In this document: piece by piece, positions 43,283 to 52,940 of the stretch
How positions within the stretch are numbered: position 1 is the stretch's first letter
How the letters are laid out: each line of letters begins with the position of its first letter
DNA from: an uncultured Peptostreptococcus sp.
GTDB lineage: Bacteria; Bacillota; Clostridia; Peptostreptococcales; Peptostreptococcaceae
DNA: 64,000 nt
Assembly (NCBI GenBank): GCA_900759325.1
Contig: CAAEUW010000029.1
Location: 61,891 to 125,890, forward strand
Direction of reading: 5' to 3'
The notes under the pieces: model-generated
The model's input: only the letters and a program-made list of their open reading frames with translations
Told to the model about the DNA's origin: nothing
The model's database searches: none
Made by a program: the position numbers and the translations under genes

Positions 43283-44470
43283 CTATTTCCTTAAATTTAG
43301 TATAGCCTTGAAAATTCTATCACAATTTTTTCCATCTCTTAGGTCAAAAAATTCTTCGACCCTTTGGGCATATATATCTTCCATCTTAAATTCATTATCA
43401 AAGTATTCACTTAGCTTCTTTACAAGGTCTTCTTCATCAATTATAACCTTGCCAAATCCATCATCCTCATAGCTGAAATAACCTGGTGCATACTTGTCAT
43501 CCTTGACCTTTTGATAGTATATAATGGGTTTCTTCATATAGGCAAAGTCAAAGGCTACAGAAGAGAAATCTGTAATCAAGAGTTCTGAGTCCTTTAGCAA
43601 GGTCTGGACATCATAGTCATCCTTGTCAGCCAAAATAACCCTGTCACTTTCATTATCAAAGGCCCCCTTATAGGGTTGCATTTCAAAGTGGGGATAGAAA
43701 ATCAAATCCCTATCATATCTTTCCAAAAGTTCTATAATTTTCTTGTTGTTAATAAGAGAATTAAGTGACTTGAAGTAGTCAGATGCCAAAAAGCTAGTCA
43801 TATCCAGCTTGTCTTGATTCTTGTATGAAGGAGTTATTATGGTCTGTCTCCACGTAGGCATCAAGAGGATCTGCTTTTTCGTCTTAAAGTCATTTAATCT
43901 ATCATATCTAGCAATACCTGTCCTTACAACCACACCCTCAGCAAAGCCATAATTAGGCCCACATATAGACTCATACTCACGCTTTGTGGTAGTTATAAAG
44001 AGGTCTATCTTAGTAGAGGCATTGTAATACATACTAAGGTCACTAAGTATTACACCATGTTGTAGTAATACAAACTTCTTTTTGTTCTTCCTATCTAACA
44101 GGAGCTTGTATAGTTTATAGCTCCACGGCTCTAAAAAGCCTAGATGTGAAGAAATTGCATATTCACATAGTAGAAAGGCTATCTTATGGTCCTCGCTACC
44201 AAATTCTATTATATTTCCAAGGTCCTTTACCCTATCATAGTCCTTCTTATGGGAAGAATCTATCACATACCAGGCATTTATTTCAGGATGATTTTCCCTC
44301 AAATACTTAAAAAATACATATCCATTATCCTTGGCTTCAACCCCTCTTTCAGATATCAGCCACATATTCTTGTATTTTTCATCCTGCCTATACTTATCGA
44401 CCTTACTATTGTAGGCTAGCATTTCCAAAGAATTTTTGCTTAGCCTAATAATCTTTTCAACTATACTCAT
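43283..44470 (-). CDS. CDP-glycerol glycerophosphotransferase (TagB/TagF-like)
   Basis: This 395-residue peripheral membrane enzyme of PF04464 adds glycerol phosphate (or a related polyol phosphate) from a CDP-activated donor to a lipid-linked acceptor. Signatures are LLMPTWRQTI, the His in FYPHFEMQPY, and the C-terminal LLITDFSSVAFDFAY. It suggests that the polymer carries phosphodiester-linked glycerol, as teichoic acids do. No CDP-glycerol synthase (tagD) gene is nearby. Confidence 0.88.
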   Translation of the reverse strand: MSIVEKIIRLSKNSLEMLAYNSKVDKYRQDEKYKNMWLISERGVEAKDNGYVFFKYLRENHPEINAWYVIDSSHKKDYDRVKDLGNIIEFGSEDHKIAFLLCEYAISSHLGFLEPWSYKLYKLLLDRKNKKKFVLLQHGVILSDLSMYYNASTKIDLFITTTKREYESICGPNYGFAEGVVVRTGIARYDRLNDFKTKKQILLMPTWRQTIITPSYKNQDKLDMTSFLASDYFKSLNSLINNKKIIELLERYDRDLIFYPHFEMQPYKGAFDNESDRVILADKDDYDVQTLLKDSELLITDFSSVAFDFAYMKKPIIYYQKVKDDKYAPGYFSYEDDGFGKVIIDEEDLVKKLSEYFDNEFKMEDIYAQRVEEFFDLRDGKNCDRIFKAILNLRK

Positions 44471-44479
44471 AATACCACC

Positions 44480-45292
44480 CTAAACTTTAAATTTAAGTTG
44501 CTCTTTAATAGCTGACATAAAAAGTCCCCAAAACTTTCCATCGTTACTATCCTTGATAAGCTTTCTTTTCTTTAAACCGAAGGCTATAAAAAGCACAAAG
44601 CCCGTAAATCCACCAAATAACCTCTTGAAAAGTGGTCCCTTGCCTATAATTGATGTTGGATCCGTGTAGTTAACCCTCTTGTAAGGATGGTAGGCCACAA
44701 TTACGGGGAAGTAGTACATCTTTCTCTTCCCCTCATTATAGGCATCCATTATAAATATATTTTCCTCTCCAGAGTTATACTTTTTTCCAATACCAAACCT
44801 CTCATCAAACCTATGAGTCATAGGGTCTAGTTGGTGGGCGTTAAACCACATATCCAGTGTAAGCTGCTTTAAGGTCTGCCTCCTAGATATCCCCATTATA
44901 GGTTCCTTTGGATAGTCTGCCGTAGACTTCTTAACTATTGGGTCAAAATGCTGAAAAATTGCTATATCTGGATCATATTTTTCAAAATGCTCCTTTACTA
45001 TCTCTAGAGTATTATCTGCATACCAGCAATCATCATCAGTAAAGGTGTATACATCACCTGTACAGTAATCCATAGTTGCATTCCTACTTACTGAGCAACC
45101 TACTCCACCTGCATCTATATGCTTGTATTCAAAGCTATGCTTTTTAAGTATTTCATCTATCTCTTCAAAGTTGGTCTGTGATCCCACTATAACTTCAAAA
45201 TTTTTATATGTCTGTCTATCTAAACTATCAAATAGTACATCTAGTTCCTTTAACCTAGAACCATATGTACCCAACAATAAACTGAATTTCAT
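44480..45292 (-). CDS. Family 2 glycosyltransferase
   Basis: This approximately 270-residue GT-A enzyme has the opening FSLLLGTYGSRL, FTDDDCWY as the DxD-like metal site, and a C-terminal hydrophobic segment (about 228-245). It is more divergent than its neighbours (it resembles the family that includes galactofuranosyl and rhamnosyl transferases). ATG at 45292 has GGGAAG 6 bases upstream; the frame opens nine codons earlier without a site. Donor sugar unknown. Confidence 0.85.
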   Translation of the reverse strand: MKFSLLLGTYGSRLKELDVLFDSLDRQTYKNFEVIVGSQTNFEEIDEILKKHSFEYKHIDAGGVGCSVSRNATMDYCTGDVYTFTDDDCWYADNTLEIVKEHFEKYDPDIAIFQHFDPIVKKSTADYPKEPIMGISRRQTLKQLTLDMWFNAHQLDPMTHRFDERFGIGKKYNSGEENIFIMDAYNEGKRKMYYFPVIVAYHPYKRVNYTDPTSIIGKGPLFKRLFGGFTGFVLFIAFGLKKRKLIKDSNDGKFWGLFMSAIKEQLKFKV

Positions 45293-45328
45293 ATTATACT
45301 TCCCTTCTTCATACTTCAAAAGAGCCGC

Positions 45329-46108
45329 CTATTTAGACAAAAAATGCTTAAATACATTGACAAAGGCATAGTTTGTAAAACAGTACAAGGATTTGAAAAA
45401 TCCCAGCTTTTCTTCATTTCTCAGTATATTCCAAGTCCAAGTAGCCGCTTTTAATTTATTACCAGAAAGTGAATTCTGCCTTGTCCTATAAAGAGCAAGG
45501 AGGTCGTTTAAGCCGTGGGCCTTATGGCCCCTCTTAAGTATCCTCAACCAGGCAGCATAGTCCTCATGCCTAGTTTTTGGCATTACAATTTCCTTTATAT
45601 AGTTTCTATCAATTACCACAGTCAAGCAGGCTATAGCATTATGCTTTAGTAGCTTATTGTAATCTAATTCTTTCTTAGCCTTTACTACTGTATTCATCAG
45701 CTTGCTATCTGCATCCATAAACCTGTAGCTAGTAAAGGTAAACTCATACTGGTTTTCCAACATAAAGTCTATCTGACGACTTATTTTTTCCGGCAACCAA
45801 ACATCATCACTATCTAAAAAAGCAATAAACCTACCCTCAGCATTTTCGATAGCTACATTTCTTGCATTTGCAACACCAGCATTTTCCGTCAAGTAAATAG
45901 CCTTCACCTTATCACTTTTTTTCTTGTATTTTTCAAGAATAGCCCTAGATCCATCACTAGACATATCATCCACACATATAATCTCTATATCGTCATAGGT
46001 CTGGTTTAAGACACTATCCAAGGTTTCTTCCAAGTATCTCTCGGCATTATATACAGGCATAATGACCGAAACCAACTTGTTAGTATATACTTTTTCCATC
46101 TCGTTCAT
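45329..46108 (-). CDS. Family 2 glycosyltransferase (TuaG-like paralogue)
   Basis: This 259-residue paralogue of the GT2 at 41362 has VSVIMPVYNAERYL, VDDMSSDGS and FLDSDDVW. ATG at 46108 has AAAGGGA 6 bases upstream and places the gene 13 bases after the sugar transferase, while the longest frame would overlap it. The two paralogues probably add different sugars of the same repeat unit. Confidence 0.88.
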   Translation of the reverse strand: MNEMEKVYTNKLVSVIMPVYNAERYLEETLDSVLNQTYDDIEIICVDDMSSDGSRAILEKYKKKSDKVKAIYLTENAGVANARNVAIENAEGRFIAFLDSDDVWLPEKISRQIDFMLENQYEFTFTSYRFMDADSKLMNTVVKAKKELDYNKLLKHNAIACLTVVIDRNYIKEIVMPKTRHEDYAAWLRILKRGHKAHGLNDLLALYRTRQNSLSGNKLKAATWTWNILRNEEKLGFFKSLYCFTNYAFVNVFKHFLSK

Positions 46109-46121
46109 TTTAAATCCCTTT

Positions 46122-46784
46122 CTATCTTGCTCCGTCACCTGTAAAAATAACCTTAACAGTCATAAATACTATCTTTATATCCAAAAGTAGACTCCTATTT
46201 TTTATGTAATAGATATCATACTTAAGCTTCTCACCTGGGTCTATTTCATAGCCACCATTTACCTGGGCCCATCCTGTTAGTCCAGGCTTTATTGCAAGCC
46301 TATAGACAAAGTGCCCATACTTTTCCTCAAATTCCTTTGTAAATCCAGGTCTTTCTGGCCTAGGACCTATAATACCCATATCTCCCTTGAAAATATTGAA
46401 GAGCTGTGGTATCTCATCAATCCTAGTTTTTCTTATAAACTTACCAACTTTTGTAACTCTTGGGTCATCCTTTTCTGCCCACTGAGCACCATATTTTTCT
46501 GCATCAGTCCTCATAGACCTTAGCTTATAAACATAGAATTCCTTACCGTACTTACCCAACCTTTCCTGCTTGTATAGGATAGGTCCATTATCCTCTATTT
46601 TTATAAAAATACCTGCAATCAATATTACTGGTATACCAACTATCATAGCTAAGAGGCTCAGGACTATATCAACGATTCTTTGACATAGCTCTAGGCACTT
46701 ACCACCCTTTACTATACTATAATCTATGGTATCAATATACTCTTTTAGTTTTACGTCATCTCCACTATACCTGTTTAGAGACAT
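46122..46784 (-). CDS. Initiating sugar-phosphate transferase (PF02397)
   Basis: This enzyme of the WcaJ/RfbP C-terminal type transfers a sugar-1-phosphate to undecaprenyl phosphate, starting the repeat unit. The approximately 220 residues include one membrane-associated helix (about 38-60) and the catalytic core motifs YKLRSMRTDAE, KTRIDEIPQLFNI, GPRPERP and KPGLTGWAQVNG. ATG at 46784 has GGGAGG 6 bases upstream; an adjacent ATG three bases earlier is possible. Confidence 0.93.
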   Translation of the reverse strand: MSLNRYSGDDVKLKEYIDTIDYSIVKGGKCLELCQRIVDIVLSLLAMIVGIPVILIAGIFIKIEDNGPILYKQERLGKYGKEFYVYKLRSMRTDAEKYGAQWAEKDDPRVTKVGKFIRKTRIDEIPQLFNIFKGDMGIIGPRPERPGFTKEFEEKYGHFVYRLAIKPGLTGWAQVNGGYEIDPGEKLKYDIYYIKNRSLLLDIKIVFMTVKVIFTGDGAR

Positions 46785-46861
46785 CATTATCCTCCCTTCA
46801 GCAGTCAAGTACGCCAAATCACTGCACATACTGCCCTATATTATTCCAAAACTTTATATTC

Positions 46862-47968
46862 TTACAAATCAAGACCAAATGACTTCTTTGTAAGAAAAAC
46901 CCTTACCGTCATGAATAATGCCAGTAAAACTAAAAGTATTGTAGTAGTCAACTTGAATCTTTCTATATTAAAGAAGTTTCTTCTTTCGATTTTAAAACCA
47001 ACCTGGTTCAACTCACTATACTTCCTCTCCTTGACCAGCTTTTCATCTGCTGTTGCAAGGTAATTATTTTCTATTAAAAGTAGGGGTGAATTGTTATCCG
47101 CTGCTAGTGGAGCTATTGCCATTGCATTAATCAGCTGTCCAGAGGCAATTGACCTCTTGTGTAGAACTTCTCCACCTTTAGAAACATAAAGCTTATCCCC
47201 CTTCTTATATAGGATATCCATTATATTTCTGTTTACTTCATACCTATCCTTGCCACTAATTTTAACTAGGCTGCTAAACATCTTGTCAAAATTTCTGTTT
47301 ATAGTATTATTATTTGTAACTATATAGGCCTTTTTAACTCCATACTTATCAATATATGACTTTATCTTGGCTGCGTCATCATCCCCACCAGATATTACTA
47401 TTACCGGTATATTGTTTTTCTGAGCATATGGTGAAAATGATATAGCATTCGGTAGATCAAATACATCACTACTAACAAGGGCAAGAGCATCAACCTTTTT
47501 TTTGTCGGCCATCATGCTAGCAAACCTTAGAGAAAGGTCTGTAATATTGCTTTCAATAATCCTATCTACCTTGTAACCATTCCTCTTAAAGGATCTTTCA
47601 ACCCTCTTGTTCAAGCTATTTATTCCGCCTATTAGCACAACCTTTTTTACACCCAACTTTTTCATCTGATCATATACAGGCTTCTTAATAGTGTAGCTTT
47701 CTATATAGAAGACTGGATACTTGTTATTGTAGGCGTATGGTGCTACCGCTACTATCTGGTCAATCATCTCTGTATTTACTACTATAGCAGTATCTGCCTT
47801 TTTAAAGCGTTTGTCCACCACCGTATTTACTGTATCATACCTGGTATCCCCTGTATAGTCGACAATATCGAACTTATCGAAGTATAATTTGTCAAGTAGC
47901 TTTCCACCACCAATATATATAACTAAAAATATAAGTATAAATACCGTATACTTTATAATCTTTTTCAT
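46862..47968 (-). CDS. Membrane-anchored protein with three divergent CWB2 repeats
   Basis: This 368-residue protein has a membrane helix at each end (about 5-23 and 338-357) and three divergent CWB2-like repeats between. Recognisable repeat features are DTRYDTVNTVV, VVLIGGINSLNK, IVTNNNTINRN and SGKDRYEVNR. CWB2 proteins are normally secreted and held only by polymer binding. Tying the module to the membrane at the head of a polysaccharide operon suggests a role in handling the new polymer. A consensus promoter starts the operon just upstream. Function is inferred only from context. Confidence 0.85.
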   Translation of the reverse strand: MKKIIKYTVFILIFLVIYIGGGKLLDKLYFDKFDIVDYTGDTRYDTVNTVVDKRFKKADTAIVVNTEMIDQIVAVAPYAYNNKYPVFYIESYTIKKPVYDQMKKLGVKKVVLIGGINSLNKRVERSFKRNGYKVDRIIESNITDLSLRFASMMADKKKVDALALVSSDVFDLPNAISFSPYAQKNNIPVIVISGGDDDAAKIKSYIDKYGVKKAYIVTNNNTINRNFDKMFSSLVKISGKDRYEVNRNIMDILYKKGDKLYVSKGGEVLHKRSIASGQLINAMAIAPLAADNNSPLLLIENNYLATADEKLVKERKYSELNQVGFKIERRNFFNIERFKLTTTILLVLLALFMTVRVFLTKKSFGLDL

Positions 47969-48024
47969 ACTTAATTCTCCCGCTCTTATTTCTTTGAAAT
48001 AAACATACTCTCACTCACTACATT

Positions 48025-48053
48025 ATTATACTATATATTAAAAATTTGTGCAA
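48025..48053 (-). promoter_or_regulatory. Promoter of the polysaccharide operon
   Basis: TTGCAC (48053-48048), a 17-base spacer and TATAAT (48030-48025) on the minus strand, about 55 bases before the membrane CWB2 gene. The next ten genes, down to murJ, follow on the same strand with gaps of 75 bases or less and no terminator seen. Confidence 0.75.
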
Positions 48054-48063
48054 AGCTTGTAAA

Positions 48064-48112
48064 GAAAAAAAAGGATATATAGAGAACTTTTATTAGTTCA
48101 CTATATATCCTT
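48064..48112 (-). terminator. Terminator of the CWB2-amidase gene
   Basis: A 17-bp near-perfect stem (arms 48071-48087 and 48096-48112) is followed on the minus strand by a T-run. Confidence 0.85.
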
Positions 48113-48122
48113 CTTAAAATAA

Positions 48123-50009
48123 CTAATTAAAGCCAGCGACTATACCCTTGGCTATCTGGATTCCCATATCTCTTAGGGACTGGTCGGACTTCAGTTTATT
48201 TACATCGTACGAACTAGACATAAAGCCTCCCTCAACCAAAATAGCTGGCGCCTCTGTATTTGCAATTACATATAGGTGGGTACCGTCTTTTACCCCCCTG
48301 TTTCTCATATCAAATTTGGCCAATATACTATTTAAAACCTTGCTGGCAATATTCTGGGACAGGCCACCCTCTCCTGTGTAAACTTCGACTCCTGTACCGC
48401 TTAATTCACCTGTATCAGCATTTACAACAGCCCCACCCTTGTTGTAGTGGATACTACAGAAGAATACAGCCTTACTGTTATTTGAAATATCAGCCCTGTC
48501 CTGAAGGGTTGGATATGTATCGTTCTTTCTCGTCATAATTACATTAGCCCCCGCCTTTGTAAGGTAATCTGCACATGCTAGGGCAGTCTTTAGGGTCCAG
48601 TCCTTTTCTTTGTAACCATTTAAACCAACTGCACCTGAATCACTACCACCATGACCCGGGTCGATTACAATAGTCTTACCCCTGATACCCTTACTACTTA
48701 TATTTGTGTCGCTAGTACTTGTCTGAGTTTGGGACTGAGGCTTAGACGGTGTCTGTGGCTGAGTCTGTGGCTTGGTCTGAGTTTGAGTGCTTATTGCTGC
48801 AGACTGGAAATTAGACTTAATAAGACTAGTTACACTGGAGCTTATGCCTCCACCAATCTGGTATATTGTGTCACCCTGCACACTATTTAAGAATTTCTGA
48901 GAAGCAGCTACCAACTTGTTCCTGTGTGTTATCAAGATTGGACAAGACTTTAGCGTTGCAAATGGACCTGCACTTACAGTATCTATCAGGCCGCTATTTT
49001 CTGCCTTTGTAACTATTAGGCTATTTATATCACTACTTTTATAGAACCTATTTATTACATTTACATTTGTCTGGTACCTGTCACTACCGTATATTCTATT
49101 TGCCTGACCGCCGTTTCTTACTACTGCGCTGATCTTATTAATTAGACTGTTTGATATAGAATTCTGACCTCCTATATAGTAGACATTGCTAGCAGAGCTC
49201 TTTAGGTAATTGTAAACTCCATTACCAACGTAGTTCTTACTAGCTACTAAAACAGGAGCCATAGTGCTTCCCGCCCTAGAGGATATTGATAGGGCATCTG
49301 CTACACCATATTCAGTACTCACTACATATGCTGTATTAACTCTACGACTGGCATTTATTTTTTCAGCTACTGCAGCGGAAAGGTCACTCGGGTATGTACC
49401 AAATATCCTAGCCATTTCAGCACCAGTATTGGCCTTTATGGCATTTGATATACCCTTTGAAATATGACTAGTATCACCAATCATATATACCTTTTTAGGA
49501 TTTAACCTTATAATTTCATCCAAAACTGATGGCTTTATTGACTTAGCTGATGTCAATAGTATAGGTGCCTTATTTAGGCTAGCAAATGGCGTTGCAATTA
49601 AACCATATATAGCATTTGACGAATTTACCAAAACTACTGCATCTGCTCCATTAGGATAAGAGGCCTTACTGACCTGTACAGATGTTTCATACCTATCACT
49701 TCCATATAAATATGATATATTAGCGTTTGTTTTTGCATAACTTGAGTCAAGTCTTGTCTCATAGGACATTTCACCTTCCTCATCATCGACATATTGGCTC
49801 ACATTGCCATCTTGGTCGAACTTGGCCATACCGAGCTTAATTTCCATAACTCCAGTCTTTTCTTCTGATCCATCATTAGAACCGACAGCTTCTATTTTAG
49901 AACCAGTTTCACTGGCATTTATTTCATCAGCAAAACTATATGGCGCAAATCCGGCTAGCAAGGTCATAGCTAGTGTCATTGCCATAAATTTTTTCATAAA
50001 AACTTTCAT
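48123..50009 (-). CDS. Secreted CWB2 N-acetylmuramoyl-L-alanine amidase
   Basis: This 628-residue wall hydrolase has a signal peptide (1-27) and three CWB2 repeats (about 95-400; YGSDRYETS, YGSDRYQTN). A Gln/Thr/Pro linker (about 405-435) and a C-terminal Amidase_3 domain follow. Catalytic residues are intact: His in DPGHGGSD, Glu in KEKDW, His in SIHYN and Glu in ILVEGGF. It cleaves the bond between MurNAc and the stem peptide. C. difficile Cwp6 has the same type of architecture. GGGAGG precedes the ATG. It is bounded by its own promoter and terminator. Confidence 0.94.
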   Translation of the reverse strand: MKVFMKKFMAMTLAMTLLAGFAPYSFADEINASETGSKIEAVGSNDGSEEKTGVMEIKLGMAKFDQDGNVSQYVDDEEGEMSYETRLDSSYAKTNANISYLYGSDRYETSVQVSKASYPNGADAVVLVNSSNAIYGLIATPFASLNKAPILLTSAKSIKPSVLDEIIRLNPKKVYMIGDTSHISKGISNAIKANTGAEMARIFGTYPSDLSAAVAEKINASRRVNTAYVVSTEYGVADALSISSRAGSTMAPVLVASKNYVGNGVYNYLKSSASNVYYIGGQNSISNSLINKISAVVRNGGQANRIYGSDRYQTNVNVINRFYKSSDINSLIVTKAENSGLIDTVSAGPFATLKSCPILITHRNKLVAASQKFLNSVQGDTIYQIGGGISSSVTSLIKSNFQSAAISTQTQTKPQTQPQTPSKPQSQTQTSTSDTNISSKGIRGKTIVIDPGHGGSDSGAVGLNGYKEKDWTLKTALACADYLTKAGANVIMTRKNDTYPTLQDRADISNNSKAVFFCSIHYNKGGAVVNADTGELSGTGVEVYTGEGGLSQNIASKVLNSILAKFDMRNRGVKDGTHLYVIANTEAPAILVEGGFMSSSYDVNKLKSDQSLRDMGIQIAKGIVAGFN

Positions 50010-50071
50010 CTAATACCTCCCAAAAAAACTATTTATATTACTTTAGTCTATAAGCAAATTAATACTTCTTC

Positions 50072-50100
50072 ATTATAACATAAAAGTTACAGTTTGTAAC
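50072..50100 (-). promoter_or_regulatory. Promoter with palindrome, CWB2-amidase gene
   Basis: GTTACA (50100-50095), a 17-base spacer and TATAAT (50077-50072). The -35 forms one arm of the inverted repeat GTTACA-N3-TGTAAC (50086-50100), a possible operator. Confidence 0.6.
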
Positions 50101-50106
50101 CTGTTT

Positions 50107-50170
50107 TATAAAAAAGACCGAATATATTATTATCTGGTAAGCTTTATCACCAGGTAAATATCCGGTCTTT
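50107..50170 (-). terminator. Terminator of the GDPD-like gene
   Basis: On the minus strand AAAGACCG pairs with CGGTCTTT followed by TTTT; an inner CTGGT/ACCAG stem lies in the loop. Confidence 0.75.
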
Positions 50171-50240
50171 ACAATATTTTACAATATTTTTTAATTATTA
50201 ATCACACCTAAAAAGGTGGACTAGATATCTATTACTTGAA

Positions 50241-51545
50241 TTACTTTTTTACAACAACCTTACCATCTGCGTCCCTATTTATTACATCCTTTGGCAGGAA
50301 GTCTGTATAGAAACCACTTACATAACTATTTCTTAGGGAGTTAACCTTATTTTGATCATTGTAGGTGTACATGTATAGACTTATATCCCTATCTACAAGC
50401 TTTTTAGTAAGATCATCTGAGAATTTGAACTTATTAGCCGCAACTATTTTTATACCGTGTTCATATGAGAAGTCGACAATCCTATTTACCTCTAGCTCCT
50501 CTAGCCTATAAGTCGTAAATATCATTGACTTAAAGTCATATATATTCATTACCGGCTTATACATCTCTTCATAGTAAATTTGTGGTATTACCCTATTTAA
50601 AGATGTAGCATCCACCTTTTTAAATGTATCTACAAGTTTCTTATAAGCCTGCTCAACGCTCTTTATATCATTTGTTTTAAGATCAACCACAAGGTACATA
50701 TCCTTATGGTCCTTCATGTACTCAACAACATTATCCAAGGCTAAGGTATCGTATTTACCTAAGATTTTTTCATTCAAGAACTCCTTTTTAGTAGGCTTTG
50801 TATTAGCCCAAGAAAGAGGTAGTGCAAGCTCTGACAAGCCCTGCCTATCATAGGAATGTAATAGTATCAGTTCATTGTCAGATGACATAGACATATCAGC
50901 CTCAAAAACCCTTAAGCCCCTGTTGTAGCTCGAAATCATAGCCTGTCTTGAATTTGTATATGAATTACCATCTACACCACCCATGGCGTGGGCAATATAC
51001 CTATTTTCACTTACCCAAGAATAGTTAAACTTCTTAGGATAGTTATCCATGTACACAGTCCTATCGCTCGATTGGACTACATTGACATCCAAGACCTTAT
51101 ATATAAAGTCTAGGGGAACATATATAGTATCTTCCATATACTCCATTACCCCATCCATCTTTAAGACATCCTTGTTTTTCGCAAACCTAACTTCATTAGA
51201 ACCCCTCTTCATATAGTAGGTGTATTTTTTATATTTAACCTCTACTTCTCCAAAGGGAAGGAACTTATATTCTATCTTCGTCCCAAAATTATTACACAGT
51301 TCTATCAAGGGAACATAAACTATGCCATTGTTTATTTTATATGGTTTTTTCATTTGTGCAACCTTATTGTTGGTTATTAATCTTTCCCTTATATTTGTAT
51401 TCTTATATTCACTTATAATCCTTCTCTGACTCTGATGGTAGTGAAGCAACCTAAACAAGGCCAAGATCAATACTAGGGAAACTAGTAAAATCAAAGCTTT
51501 TCTGGCTCTTTCCTTCATAATTTCCGTATTAAATTTTTCTAACAT
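50241..51545 (-). CDS. Membrane-anchored glycerophosphodiester phosphodiesterase-like protein
   Basis: This 434-residue protein has a short cytoplasmic N-terminus, one membrane helix (about 17-33), and a copper-amine-oxidase-like stalk domain (about 60-165). The C-terminal GDPD-type barrel keeps His in AHAMGG, the Glu and Asp of FEADMS, and His in LLHSYD. The usual HRG...ENT sequences are altered (HAMG, TNS). It may cleave glycerol-phosphodiesters outside the cell, plausibly from teichoic-type polymer or lipids. It is co-transcribed with the acyltransferase 13 bases upstream. Confidence 0.82.
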   Translation of the reverse strand: MLEKFNTEIMKERARKALILLVSLVLILALFRLLHYHQSQRRIISEYKNTNIRERLITNNKVAQMKKPYKINNGIVYVPLIELCNNFGTKIEYKFLPFGEVEVKYKKYTYYMKRGSNEVRFAKNKDVLKMDGVMEYMEDTIYVPLDFIYKVLDVNVVQSSDRTVYMDNYPKKFNYSWVSENRYIAHAMGGVDGNSYTNSRQAMISSYNRGLRVFEADMSMSSDNELILLHSYDRQGLSELALPLSWANTKPTKKEFLNEKILGKYDTLALDNVVEYMKDHKDMYLVVDLKTNDIKSVEQAYKKLVDTFKKVDATSLNRVIPQIYYEEMYKPVMNIYDFKSMIFTTYRLEELEVNRIVDFSYEHGIKIVAANKFKFSDDLTKKLVDRDISLYMYTYNDQNKVNSLRNSYVSGFYTDFLPKDVINRDADGKVVVKK

Positions 51546-51558
51546 AAGCCCCCCACTA

Positions 51559-52923
51559 TCATATATTTATCTTTAACTTATACTTTTCCAACAGATTAAA
51601 AAGTAGTACCCAAATTACTGTAATAAACACAGAATAACATGCAGATGCATAGTCAGTACCCGTTATTGGTAGTATGAAGTCAGTAGTAAACCAATTATTA
51701 AATGGTAACCAAGTTCCTGTATAAATAGACTTGATGTGTATAAATTTTATCAACTCATGTATTGCCGTATCCAAGAGAATAATAGGCACTGCATTCAAAC
51801 CAACTCTCTTTAATAAGCTAGTCCCAAAACTTAGTTTCATAATATCACATAAAAGATATGCCAACATACTAAGGAAGTATGCATACTCAGCCATCCTCAA
51901 TACAAAGGTAAGACTAAAAACATTTCTATTCAAAGGTATAAATACCTGACTTATATGCGATAGTATTAGCATCAACAGGGATAAGAGTGCCAAGTTGACC
52001 AATTTTTTCAACTCATCATTTATCCTATAGTAGTTACTTAGAATTGACCCTATAGACTTTGGATTCAACCAGCTTTTTATATCTATCCATAAATTGGACC
52101 TTGAAAAACCATATGTTCTTATCATGGCTGGCCTATAGTACTTTTTATACCTCTTGTTCTTTATAGGCTTCTTATTGAAAATACAGGCTATAGACAGGCC
52201 TATCATACCTAGAGGACTGGCAGCTAATATGGCCATCAAGCCCTCTGGGTCTGCAGTAGACTTGCTCATAAAACCACCTAAAATGGACCTATCGATTCCA
52301 ATAAAAGCACTCTTATCTATAGAATATCCATTTATAAAGGCTATTAGGGTCATTATGCAGGACACTATGATTGCCATAATCAAGAAAACATAGGTAAGGG
52401 CATTGTTTTTAATCTTAATGTTTAAAAGCCCTATATAGGCCAGTGCCACCAATAAATAATCTATGGCCAATAGCTGGTATGGCCCAGTCAACCTTACACT
52501 AGCTCTTCCCTCCATAAAAATCACACTATATAGAAGACCTACTATAAATATTATTGCAAACCTGATAAAAACCCTCTTCACTATGTCTATAATCAAGTCC
52601 CCATCAGCATAGTTTTTCTTTACAAAAAATGGTATGGACATGCCCATTATCAGCACAAAATAGGGAAGTACAAGGTCTGCAAAGGTCATGCCATGCCAAG
52701 TAGAAATAGCCAGATTACTTGAGACTGCAGATTCCATACCCTGGTTGATTATAAATAGGGCTGCTACTACAAATATTCCCCTTAGCACATCTATGGCACC
52801 TATCCTCATATAAGCATACTCCTGGTCCTTTGCTTTTTTATCAAAATATAAAGTTTTAATAATTTTTAAGTACTTACGTATATAAGTTTTCAAAGCAAAT
52901 TCTTCCACATCATTTACATACAT
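51559..52923 (-). CDS. Polytopic membrane acyltransferase-like protein (HGSNAT/DUF5009 family)
   Basis: This 454-residue protein of about ten helices has the family opening IDVLRGIFVVAALFIINQG followed by HGMTFADLVLPYF and GMSIPFF. Those resemble heparan-alpha-glucosaminide N-acetyltransferase-like proteins (COG4299). It may acetylate a surface glycan using cytoplasmic acetyl-CoA; the substrate is inferred from context only. The N-terminal 35 residues are cytoplasmic and basic. It starts 17 bases after secA2. Confidence 0.75.
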   Translation of the reverse strand: MYVNDVEEFALKTYIRKYLKIIKTLYFDKKAKDQEYAYMRIGAIDVLRGIFVVAALFIINQGMESAVSSNLAISTWHGMTFADLVLPYFVLIMGMSIPFFVKKNYADGDLIIDIVKRVFIRFAIIFIVGLLYSVIFMEGRASVRLTGPYQLLAIDYLLVALAYIGLLNIKIKNNALTYVFLIMAIIVSCIMTLIAFINGYSIDKSAFIGIDRSILGGFMSKSTADPEGLMAILAASPLGMIGLSIACIFNKKPIKNKRYKKYYRPAMIRTYGFSRSNLWIDIKSWLNPKSIGSILSNYYRINDELKKLVNLALLSLLMLILSHISQVFIPLNRNVFSLTFVLRMAEYAYFLSMLAYLLCDIMKLSFGTSLLKRVGLNAVPIILLDTAIHELIKFIHIKSIYTGTWLPFNNWFTTDFILPITGTDYASACYSVFITVIWVLLFNLLEKYKLKINI

Positions 52924-52940
52924 TATTTTATCACCTTCAT

